From RBG-13-68-16 sp041494245 (lineage in GTDB: Bacteria > Acidobacteriota > Thermoanaerobaculia > Thermoanaerobaculales > Thermoanaerobaculaceae): 64,000 nucleotides of DNA. Below the pieces are notes generated by a model that worked only from the letters and a program-made list of their open reading frames with translations, had not been told where the DNA came from and ran no database searches. Location: positions 186,001 through 250,000 of the forward strand of contig JBGQAK010000001.1 in assembly GCA_041494245.1 (NCBI GenBank). The letters are read 5' to 3'. The position numbers and the translations under genes were made by a program. Shown piece after piece: positions 45,696 to 56,964 of this stretch. Position 1 is the stretch's first letter. Each line of letters opens with the position of its first letter.

Positions 45696-46427
45696 CTATG
45701 CGGGAGCGACGGCCAGACCGAGGGCGTCGAGCACCGTCGCGAAGTCCGCCGGAAGTGGGGCTGTCAGGATCAGCTCGGGTGTCGAGGCCGTGGCGGGCAG
45801 GTGGAGACGCCAGGCGTGCAGGAAGGTGTGGTCCGGCGCCAGGAGCTCGCGCAGCCGGGGCTCCCGCACGCCGCGATGGCGTGGCCCCCCGTAGAGGTCG
45901 TCGCCGACGATCGGGTGGCCCTCGTGCGCGAGGTGCACGCGCAGCTGGTGGGTGCGGCCGGTGGCGGGCTGGAGGCGCACCAGCGCCACATGGGGCGCCC
46001 CGGCGAGCATCCGGTACGCGGTCACGGCCGTGCGCCCCTCGGCGTCCACGCGCATGCGGCGGCGGTCGCGGCGGTCCGGGCCGAGAGGCAGCTCGAGTGT
46101 CCCCGAGGGCGGCGCTGGGTGTCCCCAGACGAGCGCCAAGTAGGTCTTGGCGATGCTGCGCCGCCCGAAGGCGAGGGCGAGCTCGCGGTGGGCATCGGCG
46201 TCGCGCGCCAGCAGCACCACCCCGGAGGTGCCGACGTCGAGCCGGTGTACGAGGTGGAGGTCCTCGGCCGCGAGGCCGTACGCGGCGCGCTCCTCCTCCG
46301 GGAGCGCGGCCAACAGGCGCGCGACCGCGGCGCCCGGCTCGGTGCGCCTGGTGGCGAGGCTGACGCCGGCGGGCTTGTTGAGTGCAACCAGGCGCTCGTC
46401 GGCGTACACGACGACGGTTTCTTCCAC
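45696..46427 (-). CDS. RluA-family pseudouridine synthase
   Basis: About 243 aa. Contains the family signature HLVHRLDVGTSGV with catalytic Asp64, then ARDADAHRELALAFGRRSIA KTYLAL-type middle, and LQPATGRTHQLRVHLAHEGH PIVGDD near the C-terminus. It converts uridine to pseudouridine in rRNA or tRNA; the exact target cannot be read. It lacks an N-terminal S4 domain, like RluA, RluB-less short members and TruC. GTG 46427 gives the family N-terminus, but no Shine-Dalgarno supports any start. Confidence 0.85.
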   Translation of the reverse strand: MEETVVVYADERLVALNKPAGVSLATRRTEPGAAVARLLAALPEEERAAYGLAAEDLHLVHRLDVGTSGVVLLARDADAHRELALAFGRRSIAKTYLALVWGHPAPPSGTLELPLGPDRRDRRRMRVDAEGRTAVTAYRMLAGAPHVALVRLQPATGRTHQLRVHLAHEGHPIVGDDLYGGPRHRGVREPRLRELLAPDHTFLHAWRLHLPATASTPELILTAPLPADFATVLDALGLAVAPA

Positions 46428-46632
46428 GGCCGCAGCATGCCACACAGCCCTGGCTTGTGCGCTCCCGATTCGGGGGCCGGACAAGCCGCGCGTGTGACGG
46501 TGCGGATCTCGTGGCGATAACACGCGGCGGTCGGTGTGCCCGTGACCCTGGCAACCCTGGCGGTGGCGGCCGAAATGGCTCTGGCTGCGGGCCGGGTGAC
46601 AGGCACCCGGGTGGTCGTCCGCGAGACCCCCC

Positions 46633-46660
46633 TTGACAACTATGATTTGTGCCCTATCTT
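46633..46660 (+). promoter_or_regulatory. kamA operon promoter
   Basis: TTGACA (46633-46638) and TATCTT (46655-46660), spacer 16 nt. The transcript would begin near 46667, leaving a leader of about 350 nt before kamA. The 200 bp between the pseudouridine synthase start and this promoter show nothing recognisable. Confidence 0.6.
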
Positions 46661-47015
46661 TGAATGGAGATGGAAACGGACGTCTCGCCCGACCAGCCTC
46701 CAAGTAGCATCGACCGCGACAGCTTTTTCTGCGCGGCCCCGCGTGAGGTTTCTCCGCGCGGGGCCGCGGTTGCTTCTCCCACCACGGAAACGCCCGCCAC
46801 GGCGGCGTTCTGCGCCACCACTCTCCCGCGGCGGAACTCCGGCGGGACCCTAGCCTAAGGGGACGAGAGCCATGCTCCCGCCGCCCCTGGGGCGATCTCG
46901 CCGGGCCCGGACCGGGTTGGCCCACAAACCAAAAAGCTATAGAGAGTCTGCGTCCCTTTCTGCCCGCACTTCCTGTGGAAAACGCAGAGACCTCCCTTCC
47001 TGGAGGCAGGAGACC
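46661..47015 (+). promoter_or_regulatory. Long structured leader of the kamA operon
   Basis: No convincing gene lies here, but several hairpins do: GCGGCCCCGCG/CGCGGGGCCGC (46733-46743 with 46757-46767, 13-nt loop); GGCGGGA/TCCCGCC (46841-46847 with 46876-46882) enclosing CCCT/AGGG (46848-46851, 46858-46861); TCTGCGT/ACGCAGA (46947-46953 with 46982-46988); and CCTCC/GGAGG (46991-46995 with 47002-47006), the last hiding the kamA Shine-Dalgarno. This suggests attenuation or ligand control. It does not match the lysine riboswitch consensus as I know it. Confidence 0.45.
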
Positions 47016-48179
<1,164 letters not shown>

Positions 48180-48183
48180 GCAC

Positions 48184-49170
48184 ATGGCCCTCTCCATCGG
48201 GCTTTGCTACGACCTGAAGGCGGACTATCTCTCGGCCGGCTTCGCGCCCGAGGACGTGCTGGAGTTCGACAGCGAGGACACGGTCCTCGGGCTCGAGGAG
48301 GCGCTGGTCTCCCTCGGCCACCGCGTGGAGCGCGTTGGCCGCGGGCTCGAGCTCGCCCGGAGGCTGGTCGGCGGCGAGCGGTGGGACCTCGTCTTCAACA
48401 TCTGCGAGGGCGTGCGGGGACGCTCGCGGGAGGCCCAGGTGCCGGCGCTGTGCGAGCTGTTCGACCAGCCGTGCACCTTCGCCGACCCGCTCACCTGCGC
48501 GCTTACGCTCGACAAGGCGATGGCCAAACGCATCGTGCGCGACCACGGCCTGCCCACTGCCGACTTCGCGGTCGTGAGCGCGCCGGAGGACCTCGCGAGC
48601 GTGAAGCTTGCGCTCCCGCTCTTCCTCAAGCCTCTGGCGGAGGGCAGCTCGAAGGGGGTGAGCGGCCGATCCCTGGTGCGCGAGCGCGGCGAGCTGGACT
48701 TCGCCTGCCGCGCCATGCTCGAGCAGTGCCGCCAGCCTGTGCTCGTGGAGGCGTTCCTGCCGGGGCGCGAGGTGACGGTCGGGATCGTGGGCCACGGTGC
48801 GAGCGCGAGCGTGGTGGGCGTGATGGAGGTCTCGTTCACCGCCCACTCGGAGGCGGCCGCGTACACCGCGCTCAACAAGGAGGAGTACCTGGAGCGCGTG
48901 TCCTACCACCTCCTCACCGACGACCCGCTTGCAGCCCCGGCGCGCAAGCTCGCCCTGGCGATCTTCGGCGTGCTCGGCTGCCGCGACGCCGGCCGCGTGG
49001 ACCTGCGCTGCGATGGCGGGGGCCGGCTGCACTTCCTCGAGGTGAACCCCCTGCCGGGGATCAACCGCGTGCGCTCCGACCTGCCGATCATGGCACGGCT
49101 GGCCGGGATCCCGTACCAGCACCTCATCGGAGAGATCGTGGCGTCCGCGAGGTCGAGGTACGGCCTGTAG
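48184..49170 (+). CDS. D-Ala-D-Ala-ligase-like ATP-grasp enzyme (first)
   Basis: 328-aa ATP-grasp protein: N-terminal SIGLCYDLKADYLSAGFAPE, substrate region DLVFNICEGVRGRSREAQVP, ATP-binding FLKPLAEGSSKGVSGRSLV and C-terminal metal/phosphate loop AGRVDLRCDGGGRLHFLEVN followed by PLPGI. The family joins a carboxylate to an amine through an acyl-phosphate. It starts 4 nt after kamA, so it is not the housekeeping Ddl of a mur cluster; it probably condenses beta-lysine or another amino acid. The substrate is inferred from context only. Confidence 0.85.
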   Translation: MALSIGLCYDLKADYLSAGFAPEDVLEFDSEDTVLGLEEALVSLGHRVERVGRGLELARRLVGGERWDLVFNICEGVRGRSREAQVPALCELFDQPCTFADPLTCALTLDKAMAKRIVRDHGLPTADFAVVSAPEDLASVKLALPLFLKPLAEGSSKGVSGRSLVRERGELDFACRAMLEQCRQPVLVEAFLPGREVTVGIVGHGASASVVGVMEVSFTAHSEAAAYTALNKEEYLERVSYHLLTDDPLAAPARKLALAIFGVLGCRDAGRVDLRCDGGGRLHFLEVNPLPGINRVRSDLPIMARLAGIPYQHLIGEIVASARSRYGL

Positions 49171-49191
49171 GAAAGGCACGGGGCAGGAGAC

Positions 49192-50178
49192 GTGAGACCG
49201 GAGAGGGCCGTCATCGCCCACACCGCGGTGGACCCCGCCGCGGATCCCTCGACTGCTGACGTCCTGGACCAGGTGGAGCTGTTCCGGGAAGGGCTCACCG
49301 CGCTCGGCATCCCGTGCGGCGTGGCGGCGGTTTGCGAGGGGCGGGTATGGGAGCACGCGGCACGGCTCGCCGGGTGCGTGGTGTGCAACCTGCTGGAGGC
49401 GCCTCCGGGGCGGCCGCAGATGCACGCCGCGGCGACCGCCGCGCTCGAGCTGTTCCGAGTGCCGTTCACCGGCTCCTCGGCGGCCGCACTCTGGCTGACC
49501 ACCGACAAGGTAGCCACGCGCGCGCTGCTGGCGTCGTGCGGCCTGCCGGTGGCGGCGGGCGGGCGTCTGGATCCTCGCGACCCCTCGTTGCTTTCGCGCG
49601 TCCCGCCCCCCTGGATCCTCAAGCCCGCCTGGGAGGACGCCTCGGTCGGGCTGGACGGCGACCCGGTGTGCAGCACCCCTGTGCAGGCGCTCGAGCGCGC
49701 CCGCGCGCTCGCCGCGCGGTTCCCCGGGCAGCCGGTGCTGCTCGAGCACTTCCTGCCGGGGCGCGAGTTCAACGTCTCGATGCTCGCCGGCGAGGGTGGC
49801 GTGGACACACTGCCGGTGGCGGAGATCGCGTTCGTGGACTTCCCGGCCGGCGTGCCCGCGCTCGTGGGGTACGAGGCGAAGTGGGTGGCCGGATCGTTCG
49901 AGGAGACCCACACGGTCCGGCGCTTCCCCGGTTCCGAGGACGCCGCCCTCCTGACGCGCATGCGCGCGCTGGCGGCGGCCGCATGGGAGGCGTGCGGCCT
50001 GTCGGGGTACGGCCGCGTGGACCTGCGCCTGGACGAGGCCGGCCTCCCTGTCATCCTCGAGGTGAACACCAACCCGTGCCTGTCGAAGGACGCCGGTTTC
50101 ATGGCCGCCGCGGGCCGGGCGGGGCTGGAGGCCGGGGATGTCGTGCGCCTAATCGTGGAGGCTGCCCTGCGGCGCTGA
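49192..50178 (+). CDS. D-Ala-D-Ala-ligase-like ATP-grasp enzyme (second)
   Basis: 328-aa ATP-grasp protein, a distant paralogue of its neighbour: CVVCNLLEAPPGRPQMHAAA, WLTTDKVATRALLASCGLPV, WILKPAWEDASVGLDGDPV (ATP site) and GRVDLRLDEAGLPVILEVNT with NPCLSKDAGF replacing the PLPG loop of the first copy. GTG start at 49192 with GGGGCAGGAGAC upstream. Two different ligases in one operon suggest two successive condensations, or one catalytic and one regulatory copy; this is inference. Confidence 0.83.
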   Translation: MRPERAVIAHTAVDPAADPSTADVLDQVELFREGLTALGIPCGVAAVCEGRVWEHAARLAGCVVCNLLEAPPGRPQMHAAATAALELFRVPFTGSSAAALWLTTDKVATRALLASCGLPVAAGGRLDPRDPSLLSRVPPPWILKPAWEDASVGLDGDPVCSTPVQALERARALAARFPGQPVLLEHFLPGREFNVSMLAGEGGVDTLPVAEIAFVDFPAGVPALVGYEAKWVAGSFEETHTVRRFPGSEDAALLTRMRALAAAAWEACGLSGYGRVDLRLDEAGLPVILEVNTNPCLSKDAGFMAAAGRAGLEAGDVVRLIVEAALRR

Positions 50179-50233
50179 GCCTGCCCTGATCGATGCTAGG
50201 CTTGGGGCGGTCAGGGTGGTCTCGGGAGGACGC

Positions 50234-50719
50234 GTGAACATTCGCACCGACCTACGCCCGGAGGATCGCGCGCCGCTGGAGCAGCTCCTGCGCGAAACCG
50301 GCTTCTTCAACCGACAGGAGCTCGAGGTCGCCCTTGAGCTGGTGGACGACCGCCTGGTGCACGGGTCCAAGAGCCACTACCGGTTCCTGATCCTCGAGGA
50401 TGAGGGTGCGGTGGTGGGCTACGCGTGCTGGGGGCTCATCCACGGCACCCTCGCCTCGGCCGATCTGTACTGGATCGCGGTGCACCCCGGCCGCCAGGGG
50501 AAGGGCCTGGGCAAGGCACTATTGGACGCGGCGGAGACGTGGATCGCGCGCGAGGGTCGCACGCGTGTCTACCTGGAGACCTCCACGCGGCCCCTGTACG
50601 TACCCACCCGGGAGTTCTACCTGCGCTGCGGGTACGAAATCGTAGCCGACCTCGCGGACTTCTATGCCCCGGGAGACGGCAAGGCGATCTTCCTCAAGGT
50701 CCTGCCCCGCATCCACTGA
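50234..50719 (+). CDS. GNAT-family N-acetyltransferase of the kamA operon
   Basis: 161-aa GNAT protein: LRPEDRAPLEQLLRETGFFN, FLILEDEGAVVGYACWGLIH, acetyl-CoA loop IAVHPGRQGKGLGKALLDAA, and VYLETSTRPLYVPTREFYLR. GTG 50234 is favoured because GGGAGG lies just upstream; GTG 50216 is the alternative. Last gene of the kamA/ATP-grasp run (55 nt after the second ligase; TAGGCT at 50197-50202 may give extra transcription). It could acetylate the beta-lysine product, as AblB does in archaeal N-epsilon-acetyl-beta-lysine synthesis, though it is not clearly an AblB. Confidence 0.85.
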   Translation: MNIRTDLRPEDRAPLEQLLRETGFFNRQELEVALELVDDRLVHGSKSHYRFLILEDEGAVVGYACWGLIHGTLASADLYWIAVHPGRQGKGLGKALLDAAETWIAREGRTRVYLETSTRPLYVPTREFYLRCGYEIVADLADFYAPGDGKAIFLKVLPRIH

Positions 50720-50792
50720 TGAACCGGGCTCCGGCCACAGCTGATCGAGGGCGGCGTGCAACTCGCTCGTCGCGCGCAACCTCAATGTGAGG

Positions 50793-53468
50793 TCAGCGCG
50801 CCGCGGGATCGGGACGGTCGGGGTCGAGGCCGAAACCGATGATCGCCGTGGCCACGGTCTGGGCCGGCAGCGCTCCCGTCCGGGCGAGCGCCGCCAGCGT
50901 CGTCACGACGATGTTCTCGGCGTCCACCTCGAAGTGACGGCGCAGCGCGGCGCGGGTGTCGGAGAGCCCGTAACCGTCGGTGCCCAGCGGGGTCAGCCCC
51001 TGCGGGACGAAGCGCGCGATCATGTCGGGCACCAGCTTGAGGTACTCGCTGGCCGCCACCACCGGCCCCTGCGCACCGGCGAGCAGGCCCGTGATGTACG
51101 GCTGGCGCGGAGGCTCCGTGGGGTGCAGTCGGTTCCAGCGCTCGGTCTCGAGCGCGTCGGCGCGCAGCTGCTGGTAGCTGGTGACGCTCCACACGTCGGC
51201 GCCCACGCCGAAGCGCTCGGCCAGGATGTCGGCGGCGCGCAGCACCTCCCGCAAGGTGGCGCCGCTGCCGAGCAGCTGCGCGCGCAGGGGAAGCTCGGCG
51301 GCGGCGCGGCGCAGTGGGTAGGCGCCGCGAACGATCCCGTCCTCGACCCCCTCGGGCATGGCGGGCATCCGGTAGTTCTCGTTGTAGAGCGTGACGTAGT
51401 AGAAAACGTCCTGCCCGAGCAGCACGATCCGCTTGAGGCCGTCCTTGATGATCACGGCCAGCTCGTAGGCGAAGGCGGGGTCGTAGGCGCGCACGTTGGG
51501 GACGACGGAGAAGAGCACGTGGCTGTGGCCGTCGTCATGCTGCAGCCCCTCACCCTGCAACGTGGTTCGGCCGGCGGTGGCGCCGAAGAGGAAGCCCCTC
51601 CCGCGCGCGTCGCCGAACGCCCACACGAGGTCACCGATGCGCTGAAACCCGAACATCGAATAGAAGATGTAGAAGGGCACCATGGCCAGGCCGTGAGTGG
51701 CGTACGCGGTGCCGGCCGCGGTGAACGACGCCATCGCGCCCGCTTCGGTGATCCCCTCCTCGAGGATCTGGCCGTCCCTCGCCTCCTGGTAGCGCAGGAT
51801 CATGTTGTGGTCCACCGGCTCGTAGAGCTGCCCCTTGGCGGCGTAGATGCCGTGCTCCTTGAAGAGCGACTCCATCCCGAAGGTGCGGGCCTCGTCCGGG
51901 ATGATGGGCACGATGCGCGGCCCCAGCCCGCTCTGGCGGAGGAGCTTCCGCACCAGCTGCACGAACGCCATGGTCGTTGAGACCTCGCGCCCCTCCGGGG
52001 TCCCCTCGGAGAGCTCCTCGTAGACCTCCGCCTCCGGAAGCGCCGGCACGCTCACCTGGGTGCGGCGCAGCGGCAGCGTGCCACCAAGGGCGCGCCGGCG
52101 CTCGAGCAGGTACTCCACCTCGGGGCTTTCCATGCCGGGGTGGTAGTAGGGCGGGTCCTCGACCAGGTCGGCATCGGGGATCGGGAGGTGGACGACGTCG
52201 CGGAACGCCCTCAGCTGGGCGGCGTTGAGCTTCTTGAGCTGATGCGTCGTGTAGCGGCCCTCGAAGTCCTTGCCGAGCGCCCACCCCTTGACGGTCTTGA
52301 TGAGCAGCGCGGTGGGCCGCCCGTTCGCCTCGGTGGCGAGCTTGTACGCCGCGTACACCTTGCGGTAGTCGTGTCCGCCGAACTTGAGGTTCCAGATCTC
52401 AGAGTCGGAGAGGTGTGCCACGAGCTTCGCGAGGCGGGGGTCGGCACCGAAGAAGTGCTGCCGCATGAACGCGCCACCCTCGACGTGGTAACGCTGCCAC
52501 CACCCGTCGACCACCGTGTTGAGCCGCTCAAGTAGCACACCCGAGGTGTCGCGGGCGAGCAGGTCGTCCCACTCGCGCCCCAGGATGACCTTGATCACGT
52601 TCCAGCCGGAGCCGCGGAAGACGGCCTCCAGCTCCTGGATGATCTTGCCGTTGCCCCGCACCGGACCATCCAGCCGCTGCAGGTTGCAGTTCACGACGAA
52701 GACGAGGTTGTCCAGCCCCTCGTCCGCGGCCACGTGGAGCGCGCCCAGGGCCTCGGGCTCGTCGGTCTCACCGTCGCCCACGAACGCCCAAACCCGCGAA
52801 CCGGAGGTGTCCTTGAGGCCCCGGTTGTGCAGGTAGCGGTTGAAGCGCGCCTGGTAGATCGCGTTGAGGGGACCGAGCCCCATCGAGACCGTCGGGAACT
52901 CCCAGAAATCGGGCATGTTGCGCGGGTGCGGGTAGGATGGCAGGCCGTGACCAGTGGTCTCGCGCCGGAAGGCGTCCAGGTGCTCCTCGCCGAGCCGCCC
53001 CTCGAGAAACGCCCGGGCGTAGATGCCGGGCGCGGCGTGCCCCTGGTAGTAGATCTGGTCGCCGCCCCCGTCGGCCCGGCCGCGGAAGAAGTGGTTGAAG
53101 CCGACCTCGTAGAGAGCGGCCGCCGACGCGTACGTTGAAAGATGCCCGCCGATACCCGGGTAGCGGTGGTTGGCGCGCGTGACCATCGCCATCGCGTTCC
53201 ACCGCACAATGCGGCGGATCCGCTTCTCCATCTCCTCGTCGCCGGGGAACGCCGGCTCCTGCTCGGGCGAGATCGTGTTGATGTAGGGGGTCTGGATGAC
53301 GTCGATCCCGAGGTGCTGCATGCGGGCGCGCTTGAGCACCTTGCGCAGGAGAAACTTGGCCCGCTCCGGTCCTTCCGTCTCCAGCACGTGGTCCAGCGAT
53401 TCGATCCACTCGGCGGTCTCCTCGGGATCGAGGTCGAATAGCTGTTGCTTGAAAGCCAGGTCGCTCAT
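50793..53468 (-). CDS. aceE: Pyruvate dehydrogenase E1 component, homodimeric AceE type
   Basis: 891-aa thiamine-diphosphate enzyme that decarboxylates pyruvate and acetylates the E2 lipoyl domain. Landmarks: WNAMAMVTRANHRYPGIGGH, DQIYYQGHAAPGIYARAFLE, the ThDP motif VGDGETDEPEALGALHVAAD with later NLVFVVNCN, and the transketolase C-domain ITEAGAMASFTAAGTAYATH. ATG 53468 gives the usual E. coli-like N-terminus; the longer open frame is shadow. No E2 or E3 gene lies in the window, so the complex partners must be elsewhere. Confidence 0.96.
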   Translation of the reverse strand: MSDLAFKQQLFDLDPEETAEWIESLDHVLETEGPERAKFLLRKVLKRARMQHLGIDVIQTPYINTISPEQEPAFPGDEEMEKRIRRIVRWNAMAMVTRANHRYPGIGGHLSTYASAAALYEVGFNHFFRGRADGGGDQIYYQGHAAPGIYARAFLEGRLGEEHLDAFRRETTGHGLPSYPHPRNMPDFWEFPTVSMGLGPLNAIYQARFNRYLHNRGLKDTSGSRVWAFVGDGETDEPEALGALHVAADEGLDNLVFVVNCNLQRLDGPVRGNGKIIQELEAVFRGSGWNVIKVILGREWDDLLARDTSGVLLERLNTVVDGWWQRYHVEGGAFMRQHFFGADPRLAKLVAHLSDSEIWNLKFGGHDYRKVYAAYKLATEANGRPTALLIKTVKGWALGKDFEGRYTTHQLKKLNAAQLRAFRDVVHLPIPDADLVEDPPYYHPGMESPEVEYLLERRRALGGTLPLRRTQVSVPALPEAEVYEELSEGTPEGREVSTTMAFVQLVRKLLRQSGLGPRIVPIIPDEARTFGMESLFKEHGIYAAKGQLYEPVDHNMILRYQEARDGQILEEGITEAGAMASFTAAGTAYATHGLAMVPFYIFYSMFGFQRIGDLVWAFGDARGRGFLFGATAGRTTLQGEGLQHDDGHSHVLFSVVPNVRAYDPAFAYELAVIIKDGLKRIVLLGQDVFYYVTLYNENYRMPAMPEGVEDGIVRGAYPLRRAAAELPLRAQLLGSGATLREVLRAADILAERFGVGADVWSVTSYQQLRADALETERWNRLHPTEPPRQPYITGLLAGAQGPVVAASEYLKLVPDMIARFVPQGLTPLGTDGYGLSDTRAALRRHFEVDAENIVVTTLAALARTGALPAQTVATAIIGFGLDPDRPDPAAR

Positions 53469-53784
53469 GCTCCCATCCCCAGTTCGCCCAGAGTCCACCC
53501 GCACCGGCGCCCGCCCCACACGACCCCCGGCCCGCGGTGCGGCGGAGGGACAGGCGTCCGGAGCGGTGTCGAACGGCTCGGTCCAGGCCTGATCCGGGCC
53601 GAACCTCGCCACTTCCGACAACGCCCCGCACCGGCCCGCTGTTCCCCTCCGTGCGCCAAGGTCCGTGCGGGGGACATTGTGCACCAACGCCCGACGCAGG
53701 CGCTCAGGCGCCGACGCTCTCGCGCGTGCGAAGCCCGTGCGTTCACCTGCCGCGCCTCCAGTGTGTTTGTCTTTTGTCCCACGA
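53469..53784. other. Intergenic region upstream of aceE
   Basis: 316 bp between the aceE start and the MFS transporter stop. Both strands stay open in arginine- and proline-rich frames typical of GC-rich shadow. I see no gene, repeat or clear promoter; CACAAT on the minus strand near 53680 could be a weak -10 without a recognisable -35. Confidence 0.4.
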
Positions 53785-54984
53785 TTACGCCGCGCGTTGC
53801 CGGCGCGGCCCTAGGGCGAGCACCACCGTGGCGGCGAGGGCGAGGACGGCGCCGGTGGCGAACGCGGTGGGCGCCCCGAAGCGCTGCCACAGTACACCGA
53901 AGAGTACGCTGGCCGGCAGGGCTGCGAGCCCGATCACGCCGTGATAGAGCCCGAACGCCGTGCCGCGCAGGCGCTCCGGCACCAGGTCGGCCACCCAGGC
54001 CCGCTCCACCGGCTCCGTCAGGCCGTAGTACAGCCCGTAGAGGAGAAAGATCGCAATCACGGCGTTGCGTGACTGGGCAACGCCAAACGCGAGGTAAACG
54101 GCCGCGTAGAACGCCCACCCCGCGACCACCAGCGGCCTGCGCCCCACCCGGTCGGAGAGCCGTCCGCAGGCGTACGCGGAGGCCATCTTCACCACGTGGA
54201 ACGCCGACCACACGACGGCCACTGCGGCGACGCTGACTCCGGCCTGCGAAAGGCGGAGGAGCAGGAAGGCGTCGGTCGAGTTGCCAAGCGTGAAGAGCGT
54301 AAGCGCTGCAAGCACGACCTTGAAGGGGCGCCCGAGCTCGCGCCAGGCCCCGCTCAGTCTCACGGAAGTCGCGACGGCGCCGCGCGGCGCCTCCCTGACC
54401 CAGGCGAGCAGCACAACGACCACCGCGGCGGCGGGGATCGCCGCGAGCAGGAACACCACGCGCAACGGGACGCCCGCCAGGCCGAGCAGCGCCGCGGCCA
54501 CCAGGGGCCCGGCAACCGCGCCGGCGTGGTCGAGGGCGCGCTGCAGGCCGAACGCCTCCCCCCGTTGGGCGAGGGGCGTGGCGTCGGCGATGAGCGCGTC
54601 GCGCGGGGAGGTGCGCAGCCCTTTGCCCACCCTATCGGTGAACCGGAGTGCCAACACCGCGGGCCAGCTGCCGGCCAGGCCGATGAGCGGCCGCACCGCA
54701 CCGGCCAGGGAGTACCCGGCCACCACCAGAGGCGTGCGCCGCCGGACGCGGTCCGACCAGACGCCAGAGGCCACCTTGAAGAGGGAGGCCGTAGACTCGG
54801 CGACCCCCTCGATGAGCCCAAGCGCCTGGGGCCCCGCCGCCAGCACGGTCGTGAGGAAGACCGGCAGCAACGGGTAGATCATCTCGCTGGAGAGGTCGGT
54901 GAGCAGGCTGACCACCCCGAGGGCGACGACGGTGGCCGGGAGCTTCGTCCTGGCTGCGTGCGCCGGGGGGGTGGTGGCGGTCAT
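53785..54984 (-). CDS. MFS transporter
   Basis: 399-aa major-facilitator protein with 12 hydrophobic segments. The N-terminal half has SLLTDLSSEMIYPLLPVFLT and SGVWSDRVRRRTPLVVAGY (the loop 2-3 MFS motif), then RFTDRVGKGLRTSPRDALIA, a segment shared by a group of putative antibiotic/multidrug MFS proteins; the second half repeats CGRLSDRVGRRPLVVAGWAF. Substrate unknown. ATG 54984; it lies 11 nt after the SDR gene on the same strand, so the two are probably co-transcribed. Confidence 0.88.
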   Translation of the reverse strand: MTATTPPAHAARTKLPATVVALGVVSLLTDLSSEMIYPLLPVFLTTVLAAGPQALGLIEGVAESTASLFKVASGVWSDRVRRRTPLVVAGYSLAGAVRPLIGLAGSWPAVLALRFTDRVGKGLRTSPRDALIADATPLAQRGEAFGLQRALDHAGAVAGPLVAAALLGLAGVPLRVVFLLAAIPAAAVVVVLLAWVREAPRGAVATSVRLSGAWRELGRPFKVVLAALTLFTLGNSTDAFLLLRLSQAGVSVAAVAVVWSAFHVVKMASAYACGRLSDRVGRRPLVVAGWAFYAAVYLAFGVAQSRNAVIAIFLLYGLYYGLTEPVERAWVADLVPERLRGTAFGLYHGVIGLAALPASVLFGVLWQRFGAPTAFATGAVLALAATVVLALGPRRQRAA

Positions 54985-54995
54985 GGGGCGCTCGT

Positions 54996-55715
54996 CTACC
55001 CCTTCTGGGGCGGGCGCGAGGGCCGGATCTCCACCCGGCTGGGCAGCGCGCGCCCGGGAAACGCCAGCAGGTCGCGCACCACCTCTGCGACGTCCTCGGG
55101 GTGGAGCTTCCAGTCGGCGCCCGCTGCCTCCTCGCCGGAGAACTCGGTGGCGACGCTCCCCGGCATCACGCAGGAGACGCGTACGCCGGCGTAGCGCACC
55201 TCCAACATCAACGCCTCGGAGAAGCCGAGCAGGCCGAACTTGGTGGCGTTGTAGGCCGCGCCGCCCGCAAACGGGTTCTTGCCGGCTAGGCTGCCGATGT
55301 TGATGATCCACCCCTCCTGGCGTTTGAGGTGGGGCAGCGCGGCGCGGCAGCAGTAGAAGATCCCGTCCAGGTTGGTTTCGATCTGCCGGTGCCAGTCCTC
55401 CGGGCGCATCGTCTCCACGGGCGCGAAGACGCCCAGGCCGGCGTTGTTGACGAGGATGTCCAGCCGGCCGAACGCCTCCACCGCCGTTGCGACCAGGCGC
55501 TCGCACTCGTCGGCCCTGCGTACGTCGCAGGTGACGCCGAGAGCGCGGCCTCCGGTGCCTGTCCCGAGCTCGGCCGCCACCCGCTCGACGTCGGCCGTGC
55601 GTCGTGCCGCCACCACGACGGCCCCACCGCACGCCGCCAGCATCCGCGAGGTGGCGAGGCCGATCCCGCGGGTACCGCCGGTCACGACTGCGACCCTGCC
55701 TTTCAGGTCCAGCAT
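54996..55715 (-). CDS. Short-chain dehydrogenase/reductase
   Basis: 239-aa classical SDR: cofactor loop VVTGGTRGIGLATSR, DILVNNAGLGVFAPVE, catalytic Ser in INIGSLAGK and the YNATK pair (Tyr and Lys), then VSCVMPGSVATEFSG. An Arg after the first strand (AARRTA) suggests NADP(H). Substrate not readable; the FabG-like general layout gives no hint. ATG 55715 is preceded by GGAGG at 6 nt; an ATG four codons earlier is less well placed. Confidence 0.88.
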   Translation of the reverse strand: MLDLKGRVAVVTGGTRGIGLATSRMLAACGGAVVVAARRTADVERVAAELGTGTGGRALGVTCDVRRADECERLVATAVEAFGRLDILVNNAGLGVFAPVETMRPEDWHRQIETNLDGIFYCCRAALPHLKRQEGWIINIGSLAGKNPFAGGAAYNATKFGLLGFSEALMLEVRYAGVRVSCVMPGSVATEFSGEEAAGADWKLHPEDVAEVVRDLLAFPGRALPSRVEIRPSRPPQKG

Positions 55716-55835
55716 GGTTACCTCCAACGCCAGGCATGGTAGCGGATCGCCCGGCGTTGGGTGCGCGGCCGGGTCAGGCTATGCTCTCCCTCGTGAGACG
55801 GCGCGCGTTCGAGGGTGGTGGAAGGAGCAATTTGC

Positions 55836-56768
<933 letters not shown>

Positions 56769-56834
56769 GCGGCCAGCAACAAAGGGTGGCGCAACGGTCG
56801 TGGCGGCGAGTTCGCGCGATTCGGGGGCGAGTGG

Positions 56835-56906
56835 CTCCGCAGGAGGGGCTCGAACCCCCAACCCTCCGGTTAACAGCCGGATGCTCTACCATTGAGCTAC
56901 TGCGGA
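56835..56906 (-). tRNA. tRNA-Asn (GTT)
   Basis: A full cloverleaf reads on the minus strand from 56906: acceptor TCCGCAG pairing with CTGCGGA, D-arm GCTC/GAGC, anticodon stem TCCGG/CCGGA around loop CTGTTAA (anticodon GTT), 5-nt variable loop, T-arm with TTCGAGC and discriminator G. Length 72 nt; CCA is not encoded. No integrated element is attached to it. Confidence 0.95.
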
Positions 56907-56964
56907 GCGGTAACTTCAACCCCCGCAATGGGGGGAACCTTTTTACACTGGTGGCGCCGTGCTG

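Noticed and set aside
46536..46853. Small open frames across the kamA promoter and leader
   Set aside because: They start upstream of or at the predicted transcript start, lack ribosome-binding sites and give low-complexity Ala/Pro/Arg sequence.
46661..47015. Known lysine riboswitch in the kamA leader
   Set aside because: The conserved core of that riboswitch was not found; the hairpins are reported as an unknown structure.
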